Shown: positions 47,731 to 59,304 of the stretch, piece by piece
How the letters are laid out: each line of letters begins with the position of its first letter
Position numbering within the stretch: the stretch's first letter is position 1
NCBI RefSeq assembly: GCF_963966145.1
Contig: NC_091051.1
Span: 21,266,001-21,330,000 of the forward strand
Direction: 5' to 3'
Length of the DNA: 64,000 bases
Source: Tenebrio molitor
Lineage: Eukaryota > Arthropoda > Insecta > Coleoptera > Tenebrionidae
Made by a program: the position numbers and the translations under genes
Notes under the pieces: model-generated
The model's input: only the letters and a program-made list of their open reading frames with translations
Database searches by the model: none
What the model was told of the DNA's origin: nothing

Positions 47731-47806
47731 AGTTTTATGTGCTGCGGCTGGTAGATTGGCTGCCAAACGCAGTGAGGCAGACAAACCAGCCAAAGCATAT
47801 AAAACC
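47731..47806. repeat. Hairpin with AACGCAGTGAGGCAG apex
   Basis: AGTTTTATGTGCTGCGGCTG pairs imperfectly with CAGCCAAAGCATATAAAAC, and GGCTGCC with GGCAGAC. It belongs to the apex group and directly follows 47301-47727. Confidence 0.55.
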
Positions 47807-48084
47807 ATTTTTGCTACGAATAACATACAGGGTGATTTTGAAAGTTGTGCAGATATTTTAATCACGAGCTACTGGCTTCATGTAAAACTCGAAAAAAATA
47901 TTTAAAAGATTCTACTTTTTTTTTAATTGCTTTTAGTTTTCTACATTGTCCTACAACCTCGTAGGTAAAATTTCGGCACATTTTAAAAATACACCCTTGT
48001 ATATCATGTTTTATAAAATGTACGCCAATGCGAAGTAACCTATAGGAAATATGCTTTAAAACAAGGAAACCGCAAGTAATATTA

Positions 48085-48202
48085 GGCTGGCCGCATACTA
48101 CCGACTTTTTGATCGGCCGACAGTTTATTTTTTGTTAATAACTTATTAAGCAATCAACTAAACTGTCGGCCGATCAAAAAATCTGTAGGAAGCGGCTAGT
48201 CT
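48085..48202. mobile_element. Palindromic MITE with GGCTGGCCGCATACTACCG end
   Basis: TTTTTGATCGGCCGACAGTT pairs with AACTGTCGGCCGATCAAAAA, and the flanking GGCTGGCCGC with GCGGCTAGTC. It is almost fully self-complementary. Confidence 0.85.
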
Positions 48203-48455
48203 CTACTGACAATAAGTATCAAGTCAATACACTGAAGAAACATACAAACTCTTGAACTGATTTATTTGATGTGTGTGAACACCTAATAGAACAAATCATA
48301 CTATTATTATTATTTATTTATTTATAAATAAACAGAAACTAAAGGGTAGTTGAAGGTAGTCAACCAAAACTGAAAACCCTATCCAACTAAATAAATAATC
48401 CTCCTTTCAGAAATAAAGATTATAACAAAAGGTCATATCGATGTTTACAACACTT

Positions 48456-48846
48456 AGGGCCAGTTTATAGAATTCGATTTTAATGGGCGATTAAACCACA
48501 GTATACCTTCTAAGCAGTAGTCGCACTCCGCAAAATCTTTGTATTCAGTTGTAAGTCCGCGCTAGTTACTGCGCATAAGAGATCCAATACCCCAGATTTA
48601 AATTCCTGTCCGTAACGTTTAATTTCATGTAACACGCCTGTTAAATTCATTGCGCAGTAACTTGGGCGAAAGCACAACGGTTTCAGAAAACATCAAAGTG
48701 CCGACGTCAAGTGAGACTACTGCTTAGAAGGTATACTGTGATTAAACCATGAGTCCGAAACTTCGATTGGTTCAATCTGATCCCGTGTTCAATTAATCTT
48801 ACATTTAATTAGGATTAACTTAATTTCGCTTCTGTAAACTGGCCCT
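48456..48846. mobile_element. AGGGCCAGTTTA MITE (outer element of a nested pair)
   Basis: AGGGCCAGTTTATAGAATTC pairs with TTCTGTAAACTGGCCCT. It is split by the insertion at 48497-48740. Confidence 0.8.
48497..48740. mobile_element. Inner MITE with target-site duplication
   Basis: CACAGTATACCTTCTAAGCA pairs with TGCTTAGAAGGTATACTGTG. A 7-bp direct repeat, ATTAAAC, flanks both ends (48490-48496 and 48741-48747), as expected of a target-site duplication inside the outer element. Confidence 0.85.
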
Positions 48847-49369
48847 TACATAATTAATTGTATTTGTTGTGGTGATTTCGATTGGTAGAACGTGCCATAC
48901 CTACGTTCACAATTCCCATGCCAAAAAAGTTTTTCTTTATTTTTGTAGTTATTCTTGGACGGCTTCAACAATCTAAGATTCGTAATTCACTAGAATTTTT
49001 TGGTGGCTCTTCGAAGCACTTTTATAATAAAAACTTTGTCGAAGTAGAGAGACCAGATAAATTGCTGTATGTTCGTTTGTAGGATTTGATTATATTTGTC
49101 AGTATTTCTGGTGCTATTTTAATACTCAATTTATTGAGTAAAGCACAGCATTGGCTTATTTGGAAACATTTGAATAGTGGTAATTCTATTTTATATTATG
49201 TACATATAATGGTTTCTCACTGACTTTGGTTGAATTTCTCCAATATAAGTATTTTCGATGTAAATCTATACACGTTCCGGCGTTTAATTTTAGTAACTGA
49301 TCAAGATCAATGAATTAACCTGTGCTGATCTTTTTAAAAACGCTTTCCCCGGAATTAATAGTTATTTAA

Positions 49370-50062
49370 TAAACTAGTTTGTTAATGAAGGCGATTAATA
49401 ATCGAAACTGTTTAAAGCACGAACGAGTGTAGCGAGTGAGTTCCTTTAATAGTTGAGATTATTAATCGCCCATTAACAAATGAGTTGATTACAAAAATTT
49501 TTCGTTGACCGCAAACATTTTTTTTGTGACAAAATTTCAAATTAAAGCCAAATCAAAACCAATTTCATCTTTTTCGATAAAGATGAGACCTTATAAAGTA
49601 CCTTCATCCTTTTTTTGTCCTCAGGGTAGGCCATTTTTAAATTTTTCAACACTTTCTATTCACTTTTGCTTTTGCACAAAGAACGTCAGAAGACGTCAAC
49701 TCCATTTAGATTCAATTTCACGTAAAAATCACGGTTGCTAAGAAAACCTAGTTACCTTTGAAAAATATGACATGCGAATTATAACCAAAAAGGTCGGCTT
49801 TTGAAAAAGTGAATTCGTAATTGTGCAGTTATGGAGCTATAAAATATAGAAAACCCTGCTGCACTACCTCCTGCAGTGTTGGTAAGTGCAAACAATGCAT
49901 GTTCGAGGTTGTTTATACATCAAAATATCATCAAAACGTCAAAATCGCAAGAATCGTTGATTAATGAAAAATAGTGTATTAATGAGGTCCATTAATACAC
50001 TATATTTTAGACAAAATAATTCATTAATATTGAAATTAACAAGCGGTCAACGGAAAAAAAAA
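49370..50062. mobile_element. Composite hairpin/foldback element
   Basis: The left hairpin GTTAATGAAGGCGATTAATA pairs with TATTAATCGCCCATTAAC, with apex CGAACGAGTGTAGCGAGTGA. Next, TTTTTCGTTGACCGC near 49497 pairs with GCGGTCAACGGAAAAA near 50044. A palindrome, GTGTATTAATG/CATTAATACAC, lies near 49975-50000. Confidence 0.65.
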
Positions 50063-50090
50063 ATAAGCAGACTACTTTGAATTTTATTAG

Positions 50091-50203
50091 TACCGAGCGA
50101 TCATTTAAAAAATAAATCGAGTTTGCTTTGGAGCATATGCTATAGCATGGGTTGCCATAGGTAACACGCCGACTCGTTTTACTTTTTAATTGATCGCACC
50201 GTA
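50091..50203. mobile_element. Short MITE with TACCGAGCGATCA end
   Basis: TACCGAGCGATCATTTAAAA pairs with TTTTTAATTGATCGCACCGTA-like sequence. The ends resemble the mariner-like 14156-14526 element (CCGTGCGATCAA). Confidence 0.75.
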
Positions 50204-50207
50204 CTTT

Positions 50208-52435
50208 ACATACAGGTCGCTAAGAAGTATGGCTATAGCTAAATATTTTCAGAACGGTTTAGCAGAGATCGTTGAAATTTGGCACACAGTCAGAACTGTT
50301 AAAATTCTATCATTTGACATTTTTCTGAATTCTAAAATCATTTATTTTGAAGATACAAGGCTAACTTGATTTTTTTTAAATAGCACGGCGGGTCAAATTT
50401 AATATCTTTAAAAAAATTATGTTTTTGTGAATTCATTGATGTAACACATGTATATCTTATTTTAACAGAAACCTTAAAAAAGTTATTGAATTAATAAAAT
50501 TTGAAAAAATCTAACCTCGGAAATGTTGTCTTTATCTATCGTTAGTTCTTTACCATCTCTATTTTGACCAAAAAATAAATAAAAGTTAATAATCCAATCA
50601 ATAGGGAGTTTTACCTTGTAAAAGGTACAGAAAAGTTTATACTTGGCTGGTATCTTCTATCAGGCATATTATTAGTATTGTTGAGTTTGCGACCTTGGGG
50701 GGTTGCCGCTCGCCCCGCCGTACTGGAGAATAGGGGTGGAAAATCACATTTCTGCGATTATTTCATTATCCGTGCGAGATACGTCTATCTAAGTAATTAT
50801 AAAAAATGTAGAGCATGCAATTCTCTACATTTTTTGTTGTTTATGTTTTTTGTCAGATCAATAGTTTCGTAGTTACAGCGTGTAGAAATCGAGAATTTCT
50901 TTTATTTTTGTACTTTTTATTCTTTTCCACACCACCACAGAGGTAGAGCAATAGGGTGCGTTTTTTTTTGACGTGGTGTCCCGAGTGGGCATAGTCCACG
51001 ATGCAGTAGAAGTTTACTGTTTTACTCTTTTTGATCTTTTTGTAACGTAGAGGAACCCGAATGATCTGGATCGAACGGTATAGATGAGCTGAATTCATCA
51101 GAGTTTATGAATTCGGGAATTCCTCTTGAGAATTTTCCTCTTGTTCCTCAGGGCCATCATCATCATGATCAAGATCATATGGCGTTTGCCAAAATAGAAA
51201 TTCATTGATTTCAGGTATTTGTTCGTCTTGATCTTCAGATTCTGGAACGTCTGTGATTATTTCATTATCCGTGCGAGATACGTATATCTAATTACTTACA
51301 AAAAATGTAGAACATACAATCCTCTATAATTTTTGTTTTTTACGTTTTTTTTTTGTCAGATCAATAGTTTCGTGGTTACAGCATGTAGAAATTGAGCATT
51401 TATTGTTTGTCCGTCTACGGGCATATCGGACTCCAACGTGTATACAAATGAAACAGGTAAACGCCAAATGATCCTGATGATGATGATGATGACCCTGAGG
51501 AACAAGAGGAAAATTCTCAAGAGGAATTCTCGAATTCATAAACTCTGATGAATTCAGCTCATCTAAACCGATCGATCCAGATCATTTGGATCCGTCTACG
51601 TTACAAAGAGATTAAAAAGAGTAAAACAGCAAACTTCTACTGCATCGTGGACTATGCCCACCGGGGACACTACGTAAAAAAAATGCACCCTGTTGCTCTA
51701 CCTCTGTGGTGGTGTGAAAAAAATAAAAAGTACAAAAATAATAGAAATTCTCGATTTATACTCGCTGTAACTACGAAACTATTGATCTGACAATAAAACA
51801 TAAACAACAAAAAATGTAGAGAATTGCATGCTCTACATTTTTTATAATTACTTAGATAGACGTATCTCGCACGGATAATGAAATAATCGCAGAAATGTGA
51901 TTTTCCACCCCTATTCTCCAGTATGGCGGGGCGAGCGGCAACCCCCCAAGGTCGCAAACTCGGCAATATTAATAATATGCCTAATAGAAGATACCTACCT
52001 GCCAAGTATAAACTTTTCTGTAGGTACCTTTTGAAAGGTGGAGCCATTTTTATGTCTCTATTGACTGGACTATAATAATAAGTGTAAAAATTAGACATTT
52101 AACCGAAACATAATACATAATAAAAACGTTTAAACACAAAATACATTATTTTTACGCTACAAAAGATCTTCAAAATGGCGGCGATGTGGGTGTGTGTTAC
52201 ATGACTGAATTCACAAAAAAATACTCTCTTCAAAAATATTAAATTGGACCCCCCTTGCCATTTAAAAAAAACCAAATTAGCCTTGTATCTTCAGAATAAG
52301 TGAGGTTAGAAAATTTAAAAAAATCTCAGATGATAGAATTTAAACACTTCTAACTGTGTGCCAAATTTCAACGAGTTCTGGTAAACCGTTCTGAAGATAT
52401 TTAACTGTATCCATACTTTTTAGCGATCTGTATGT
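50208..52435. mobile_element. 2.2-kb imperfect palindrome with acidic ORF remnants
   Basis: The left arm 50208-51193 is repeated in inverse orientation at 51457-52435 (outer ends ACATACAGGTCGCTAAGAAG and CTTTTTAGCGATCTGTATGT), with about 260 bp in the middle. Both arms encode, toward the outside, an acidic segment (HDDDGPEEQEENSQEEF on the minus strand near 51150; DPDDDDDDPEEQEENSQEEF on the plus strand near 51471), followed by frameshifts and stops. The 80-142-residue frames here are pieces of this repeat. The protein was probably a transposon product, but I cannot name the family. Confidence 0.7.
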
Positions 52436-54022
52436 ATTTATATTGTTGTTCAAGATCAGCTATATCTAAAATAGTAACGAGCTTAGCACCTAGAACCCCA
52501 CTTATCACTGTGCGGTTTTTAGGGTGCTCTTCTTGTTTTCTCTATGTCCTATTCGTTAAAAATTCAGAGATCCAGTTTAACAATTTCCCTTTCTCACACA
52601 AATGTGACCCAGTTTTTGTATGTTTTATTCTAATCCAAATATGTAAATAAAAATATTGTTCAGTCAAGGAAATTCGAAATTGTGGCAGTATATTGATGTT
52701 TAGTTCTCCTTGTATACAGTCCATGTTTTGCCATAAAAACTTTACTTGTAATCAAATAATCCAATAATCGATTAATAATCACATAATCGTTTATTTGAAG
52801 TGATCTAGTTATTCCAAAACACCGTTGTGTTATACTCCTGTTAAACAACATAACAATGATGCTTGTTGTAGTTTAGTGTTTTTTTACATAAAAAATCTTC
52901 CGTTATTTTGTCAAATTCAGACGTTCCAAATATTTATTTAAATCTTAAAGCGTATTTAACGGACAATACGTAATTTATGCGATTGCATTTAATCTTCTTA
53001 TTTGATACTTATCAAATAAACCATAAAAACCTCTGTCAATAGATATAACAATGACTATTTTAAATTTATTACAATCTTATCAAATTATGAAATTAGATTT
53101 GTTTAAATATTCCTTAACTACACATAAAAATTATTCGACGAACTCAGCGACAATACTATCTCGTCTAAATTCAGACGGAGTGTATAAAAAGTAAGAGAAA
53201 CCAAATATATCGCTGTGCAAATATACACAGTGATCATATATGACGTACGCCCATTACGTAATGCTCTTTAAATAAATGGTTGTGTTATACCCATGGAAAA
53301 TAATTTTTGTGAGCACCTGTGTGACAGAAAAAATATTACTCAACAATATTTGACTTATCGATTGCAATGTGGATTTATATAAAAATCGTCAAGTCAAGAG
53401 TCGGCAGAACGGAAAAGATCAAAGGAAGATAAACGGATTATCTTAATCCCCATCACCTTGTCGGCAAAATATTATGAAAATTGATAACTCATTTAAAATA
53501 TGGAATGATAGGCCTCTACTTCATTTCACGAATCCAATAATTTAGTTTAAGCTATAGATAATGGAAATACTTCAATGAATATACGTACTGTCAACGTACA
53601 TGCGTAATAACTTCAACGAATCCAGTACGAAATTTTGCTGGAGTCTTACAAAACTGGAAAAAGTTGTTGAAAACTTTTAAAAGTCACGTCATTTCCTAAA
53701 TATTTATTTGAATGTATTTCATTACTAATAAAGAAGATAATTATGATAAGTATAAAAATGTACGTACATTTCTAAAAAATTTCACGAGGTGACTAAGATT
53801 GATTTAATTTTCCAAGAAGTTTATCTTGCTGGAATTGTTAATATTTGTGAGTTTATAATTGTTTATTCGGCTAGTCCTAAGGAGTAACGTAAATTACACC
53901 TAGGTCAACTAGTTACTGTAGCCAGTACCCAGTAAATGGAAATACTTTTTACTTTTTAAATTTCCACTGCCGGACGCTTTTTTATTAATATGTATTTTTC
54001 ATTTGCATGGTTAAGACTAAAC
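52436..54022. other. Intergenic DNA free of recognised mobile elements
   Basis: No inverted-repeat element or coding region was recognised. The part at 53130-53470 is of more mixed composition and has a TATAAAA-type word (GTGTATAAAAAG near 53178, TATATAAAAA near 53385) and GATAAACGGATTATC with TAATCC (near 53430-53447). It could be regulatory, but this is weak inference. Confidence 0.25.
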
Positions 54023-54354
54023 TAAAGTGTGGTCGCTGAACAGATGGAGTAATAAAAAAAGGGATGTGGCGTTAGTTGCGCAGAACGATACCTATACGCC
54101 GAAGCCTGTTTCACAATAAGGCAGGTTCTTTGCCATTTGTGCACATGCACACCTTCTCCAAACATGAACACGTGGTCAAACTGCCGAAGCGAGGTTAAAA
54201 TTAATGAGATGCCGTCAAGTAATTTTTATGGATGTACATCAGGCTTTCAAAAATATGCGCACGTTTTGAATAAGCCAATTGGAAGCTGCTGTTTAAAATA
54301 CGCGGGCACTAGGGGGCGGTTTTATTACTACGTCTGTTCAGCGACCACACTTTA
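54023..54354. mobile_element. MITE with TAAAGTGTGGTCGCTGAACAG ends
   Basis: AAAGTGTGGTCGCTGAACAG pairs exactly with CTGTTCAGCGACCACACTTT, and GTAATAAAA continues inward. The 111-codon frame crossing it is not conserved protein. Confidence 0.9.
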
Positions 54355-54843
54355 TGACCGCATTGTTGCGCCTCTTCATTACAAGAGTCATTGCCTCAAA
54401 ATTAAGAAGATACAATTCGATAGAGCGTTTCCACGAAGTGACGTTTTGGTCATTTTTTCGTTTAGAGCTTGAAAACGAGTGTCTGATTTTGTCACTATGA
54501 TTTCTTTTGACCTTGTGAATGGTATGATGGATTCTAATGTTTTATTTACCTAAATCTTCAAATGTCTAACGTTAAAGTTAAAGACATAAGAGATGAATAT
54601 ATCCGAACCTTTCAAGCGGACACACGGTAGGTAGGTATATCCATTCATTAACAATATTTTAACGATTCCAAATTTATTTAAATAAAACAATGGAAAGTTG
54701 AATTGTGTGGTCTTCCATAATAATGTTAATAAATTGTTTGAAACACTGGAATCTCTATCCCGAAAAGAAAGTATAAGAAAATAAAGCCCAATGTAGTTAT
54801 AGCCGGCTAGATCTGAAATTTAAATTACAGAGATCGTTATTTC

Positions 54844-55508
54844 TAAGTGCTTATTCACAATGGACATAAGACATAAGAAATACATAAGAGATACCTAAGA
54901 ATAATTTGTAAATTTGGGCAATTGGAAAATAATGTGTGTGTCCATATAACTCGAAAATGATTCTCCATGCCTTTTTGTACACAACAATAATGTTTACTGA
55001 GGTTACTTCTCATAAGTTACGTAAAAATTAATAGTATACATATACAGAGCGCCCAGAAATGTGGTAGCAACTTTTACACAAAGTGTCACAAGATGCACTT
55101 TCGAAAAGCCAAATTTTTTCAATCTTGCAACATTCAATTTTTGAATTTTTTCGAAAGAATATGTTAAGGAGGTTTTCCGAACAATTTTTACCCCCGATTT
55201 GTGCACTAAAATTTGTCTAGATGTTGCTCGAAGGGTTCAGTTATGCATTGAGCATAATGGTGATCAATTTGAACATTTTCAATAAAATTTAAATTTGAGT
55301 GTTTTACGTTTGACAATTCTTGACATTTATTTATCTCAATTTAGATAGCGGCGTTGCCATGCATAAAAAAGGTCTCTTTAAAAAAGTGTCATCTTGCGGG
55401 ACCAATCGAAAAACTTGCTACCACATTTCTGGGCGCACTGTACACTGCATGTATCATGAATTTCTTATGCTTTATGTCAAGCTTATGTCCATTGTGAACA
55501 AGCACTTA
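54844..55508. mobile_element. Outer element of a nested pair (TAAGTGCTTATTCACAATGG)
   Basis: TAAGTGCTTATTCACAATGG and ACATAAG pair with CTTATGT and CCATTGTGAACAAGCACTTA. It is interrupted at 55043-55442. Confidence 0.8.
55043..55442. mobile_element. Inner MITE (TACAGAGCGCCCAGAAATG)
   Basis: TACAGAGCGCCCAGAAATGT and GGTAGCAA pair with TTGCTACC and ACATTTCTGGGCGCACTGTA. TA dinucleotides at the outer edges fit a TA target, as in Tc1/mariner-derived elements. Confidence 0.85.
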
Positions 55509-55616
55509 AGTAAAGTAAATTAAGTAACACGTCGTTGTAAAGTTTAAAAATTATTTAGTTGAACCAAAAAATAAAATGATTGTATTTAGCTATTGAGTGA
55601 TATGAATAAAAAAAAG

Positions 55617-55753
55617 CATTTGCTCTTACTTCGAGCAAAAGCTTCGAGAGTGGAGCATTTCCTTCACCTTTTACTTCAAGTATGAGCAAACTTGAAGTAA
55701 AAGGTGAAGGAAATACTCCACTCTCGAAGCTTTTACTCGAAGTAAGTGCAAAT
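55617..55753. repeat. Near-perfect 60-bp-arm hairpin
   Basis: The arms CTTCGAGAGTGGAGCATTTC and GAAATACTCCACTCTCGAAG, with further pairing on both sides down to a short loop (TATGAGCAAAC), cover almost the whole 137 bp. Only a few mismatches are visible. Transcribed, this would form a long double-stranded RNA. Confidence 0.9.
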
Positions 55754-56379
55754 ACTGTTTTATTTATACCACCCATTATATTTCATTGGTTCAGATTTAA
55801 TTATGAACAAGTCTGAAATGAGAACATGGTTTTTAAGCACAAATGAATCTGATTGTTAACAATTTTTTCTACTCCCATGTTTAAAATGCCATTTATCTGT
55901 CATGTCATGTTTCCATGACGCTAAGTGATCTACACCTCGACAAGCTGTGACTTTGTGCACTTTAGTCACGAGGTCAAGTTAGCAACGGACTTTTTAGTCC
56001 ATATCAATTGACACTCAAAATCAAGTTAGTTGTCATTTGTCATCAATCTGTCAAAAAAATCCGATGTGGCGCGACAGCAGACAAGTATTTTGTGGTAAAA
56101 TAGAAACATAAACCTAAACGACAATCAGGTATTATACTCCACCCGAAATTACTCAAGCAGCAGAATCAACAACTGCTAGTTTGCTGCCCGACAAATCAAA
56201 AAGTCAGTACGAATGTGCATATAAACTTTTCCAAGATTAGCGTCAAGAAAGCCAAGTAAATTTATTGTCTGAGGAGAATTTGTTACTTGCTTATTTCCAA
56301 AATCTTTCGAAAAGAATGAAACCGTCCTCTTTGTGGGCTCAATGCTGCGAATGACAATTTAAAAAACAATATTGATATA

Positions 56380-56495
56380 AGCAGAATATAGCCTAAGGGA
56401 GTCCGTTTCGGCTCAGGGACGCGAGGGTCGCGTGTTCGATTCCGACCCAGGGCGAAATTAAAAAAAAAAAAAAAAGGCTATATTCTGTCTCGTGA
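56380..56495 (+). repeat. tRNA-like SINE end with poly(A), bounded by an inverted 12-mer
   Basis: GTGTTCGATTCCGACCC at about 56429-56445 matches the B box of RNA polymerase III promoters (GGTTCGANTCC) and is followed by a run of 16 or more A. CAGAATATAGCC before and GGCTATATTCTG after the unit are exact inverted copies. The tRNA-like part does not fold into a convincing complete tRNA, so this is a SINE-like repeat or tRNA relic rather than a functional tRNA gene. Confidence 0.5.
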
Positions 56496-56819
56496 TTCGG
56501 AAATCACGTTTTAAGCCATTGGTCCCGGTCTGTTGAGTTGGTCATAATGCACCTCATAGATTTGTAAACCAGTCCTAGACTGTGTAACAAATTTTTAAGC
56601 AAGGACCCAAGATTGTGTACGTTTCTGACCTAAAAAGTCGAAAAATTCCTTCAGCAATTGCCAAAATGTTTCTAATGTTTTAATGTGACTGTTAATGTAT
56701 ATTTACCTAAGTAAGTTACCATGTTTATTGATACATATGGCTTAAAATAATAAAATAATTTCCAAATTTTAGTTCGTAGAAAAAGATATTATGGAATTCG
56801 TTTTATAAACTTCTCTAGA

Positions 56820-56905
56820 CGCTCGTTTTATTAAACACTCGCTCGGCTAAGCTTCGCTCGTGCCTAAAAAAACTCGTGACTAAAATGCCGTTATAAAATG
56901 TCCTA
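56820..56905. repeat. Short repeat with CTCGCTCGGCTAAGCTTCGC core
   Basis: ATTTTATAAC-type flanks (CGTTTTATAAAC near 56799 and CGTTATAAAATG near 56890) surround CACTCGCTCGGC...GCTTCGCTCGTG, another instance of the CGAGCG-type apex. From 55754 to 56379 and from 56906 to 58162 no gene is supported. Scattered ends such as ATACAGGTGTCCC (57446) and GGCACCCCGTAT (57936) hint at a poorly preserved element. Confidence 0.45.
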
Positions 56906-58162
56906 TTTTTCGTTTTAATTTTAATTTTGTTCAATACATAGCAGCCTTCATATCAACAGTGACAAAATACTATTCTAGCTACGTTGTCGTTCCATTTTTA
57001 AGAAAAACTACAAAAATTTAAGATTTTTTTACTCCAAAGTAAAGCTATTCTTCAAAAAATTGTTTTACTTTATTATTTTCCACAATAATCTACAGTCTAC
57101 ACTATAAACAACAATAAACACTGAACTTTTCAGCCTGTAATTGAAGAAAACGCAGTTCAAAGAGTGCAGCTTCAGACCAATGTATCTTTATGGGGGGAGT
57201 CTCGATTTTTTTTAAATTTCCATATTTGGACTACTGAAGTGGTACCCTACAACGCTCTGAATTCGGAATTCGCGAATTTTGAGACACCTGTATATCTAAA
57301 TATCTTCATAATTAGTAATTTTGTTAAGACATATTAACATTATAATAATTATAACCATCACAGAAAAGCAATGAACCTGTTTAATTGTTCGTCAAATCAA
57401 AAACTTTCCCTTCGAATTGTACTATGTAATTTATAATTTCATATACAGGTGTCCCAGAGTTGCGAAAAAGCTCCATAACTTGTTTGTTATTAAAGATGTC
57501 AACTTTTTCTTTTTTCTAGATGATAGCTACGCTTCTACTGCACATTCGGAAAATATTGCGGTCCATATACAGGGGGTCCCAATATTATAAAAACACTAGA
57601 GTTATGTTTTTTTAAATAGAACATACCCAGTTTGATTTCATTTTTGGATTCTATGCTAAATTGTGAATCAAATCTACACAGATCGTTTTTACTTATCTGC
57701 CATCGTTATTGATCAGTGGCGCTTTTTTTACCAGAATTCCGAATTGCAGGGGTCCCTTCGAAAATTCGTACCTTCCAAATAGTTGCACATAAATTAAAAT
57801 AATTGATCCTGTTTGATTCCTTAATGTTTGCCGCATCTGTTAAGTGTTTACTCAATAACGTGCTTAGTCGCATATGTCTACTGCGATTTTTTAAATATAA
57901 CAAACTAAAAATGTCAAAAACTCATTTTTTTCAAATGGCACCCCGTATTTATTATTGCACTGGTCGAAAGATGTTTAACGTTTTATACGACACATAGGTA
58001 ACTTCTTATAAAAACTGAGTTTATAGAATTTAAGTGGAGTTTATTATCTTACAGGATGATTGTCTTATCCGTCTAAATGTATGGACAGTTTTCTAAAAGA
58101 TATAAATTTAGTAGCTAGTTACTTATTTATTAGTTATTTATGTATTAAGAGCATAATCAGGA

Positions 58163-58230
58163 GATTATGGCACGAGGGAATGTTTAAAGCCCGAGGAACA
58201 AGGGCTTTTAAATTCCCGAGGGCCATAATC
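58163..58230. repeat. Hairpin with GCCCGAGGAACAAGGGC apex
   Basis: GATTATGGCACGAGGGAATG pairs with ATTCCCGAGGGCCATAATC, and TTTAAAGCCC with GGGCTTTTAA. It belongs to the recurrent hairpin group. Confidence 0.8.
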
Positions 58231-58739
58231 GACAATTATGTCCGTGGTACATACAACGTTTTATTCTATTTTATAATTTCTAAAAGATTCAAACCAATAT
58301 TTAGTATTCCTTAAAGGAAATCAACTAAAAGTTGTGTCCATGCAAATTTAGTTAGCTATTTTGATGTTGTTAGGGTTACTGTGTATATAATGTATGATTT
58401 TCTTTAATAAAATAATGTTTGATACCATTGTTTGAATAATGAAATCAACCGTTGCTTGGCAGATTTTTGACAGACCTGTGCCATAAAGGCCAATTTATGC
58501 CCTCATTTGGGGGCGTATAAAGACGATTATTGACTAAAATAGAATAAATTACATTACAGGCAATAAAAGTAAACTAAATATTGTAACTCTACATCTATAC
58601 GTAAACCCATTGATACATTTCAATATTATCAGTTTATTAGAAAAATAATTTTCTTTTCTTTTAGCCGTAAAATAACAAGAGAATAATTTTTGAGAATAAA
58701 CTGACAAGCGAAAAGATCAAGAAATCCGCAAACATTTTA

Positions 58740-59115
58740 GCAATAAATACAAAGTAGGTACACGCCAAAAATTCGTGGCTCGGATTTCTGAGAAAAATAT
58801 AAAGCACCTCCAATTAACAAATACCGCCATTCTGTCGGAAATTTAAGTGTCATAAAAGCTCCAAGGGTTGATGTTTCGAATCTCTCTGCATCCAAAATGT
58901 CCGTCGGACGGAAATACCGCACAATAAACGTCTCAATACCCGTCATAAAAATTTATAGAATTAGAGACAGCAACGAGAGAGGTGGAGATAGTTTATGGCG
59001 GTATCTTCATATGCGAGGAGTTACTTTGTATAACACCGATTTTGTCCGACAAGAGACAAACTTTCTTCACCACGATTTGCACCTTTCTATAATTCGTGAA
59101 ACAGGTAGGTAATTT
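58740..59115. other. GC-richer block with an unrecognised 71-codon frame
   Basis: On the + strand an ATG at 58897 opens MSVGRKYRTINVSIPVIKIY and continues to ...LSIIRETGR, where ACAG|GTAGGT at 59101-59110 is a good donor. The minus strand also has a 69-codon frame. Neither resembles a family I know. This could be a real small exon or chance, and the composition makes it worth testing. Confidence 0.2.
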
Positions 59116-59304
59116 GCAAATAAACTAATTATGGAACACAAGAAAAGAAAAGTAACTTTACAAATAGGATCTTTTATTGACAATAATTATTTTACGATGA
59201 AAGAGGAGCTTTTTCGTTTCTTTCATTTTAAAGGTTAACCAATTTCTCTGTCGTCTTTAGCAAGCAGGGGTGATATAAATAATGACGGTCTCAAGAGCCA
59301 ATAA

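Noticed and set aside
51670..52098. 142-codon minus-strand frame as a gene
   Set aside because: It lies in one arm of the 50.2-52.4 kb palindrome and reads antisense to the acidic ORF remnant.
56400..56450. Functional tRNA gene
   Set aside because: Only the B-box region is convincing; acceptor, D and anticodon arms do not fold properly, and a poly(A) run follows.
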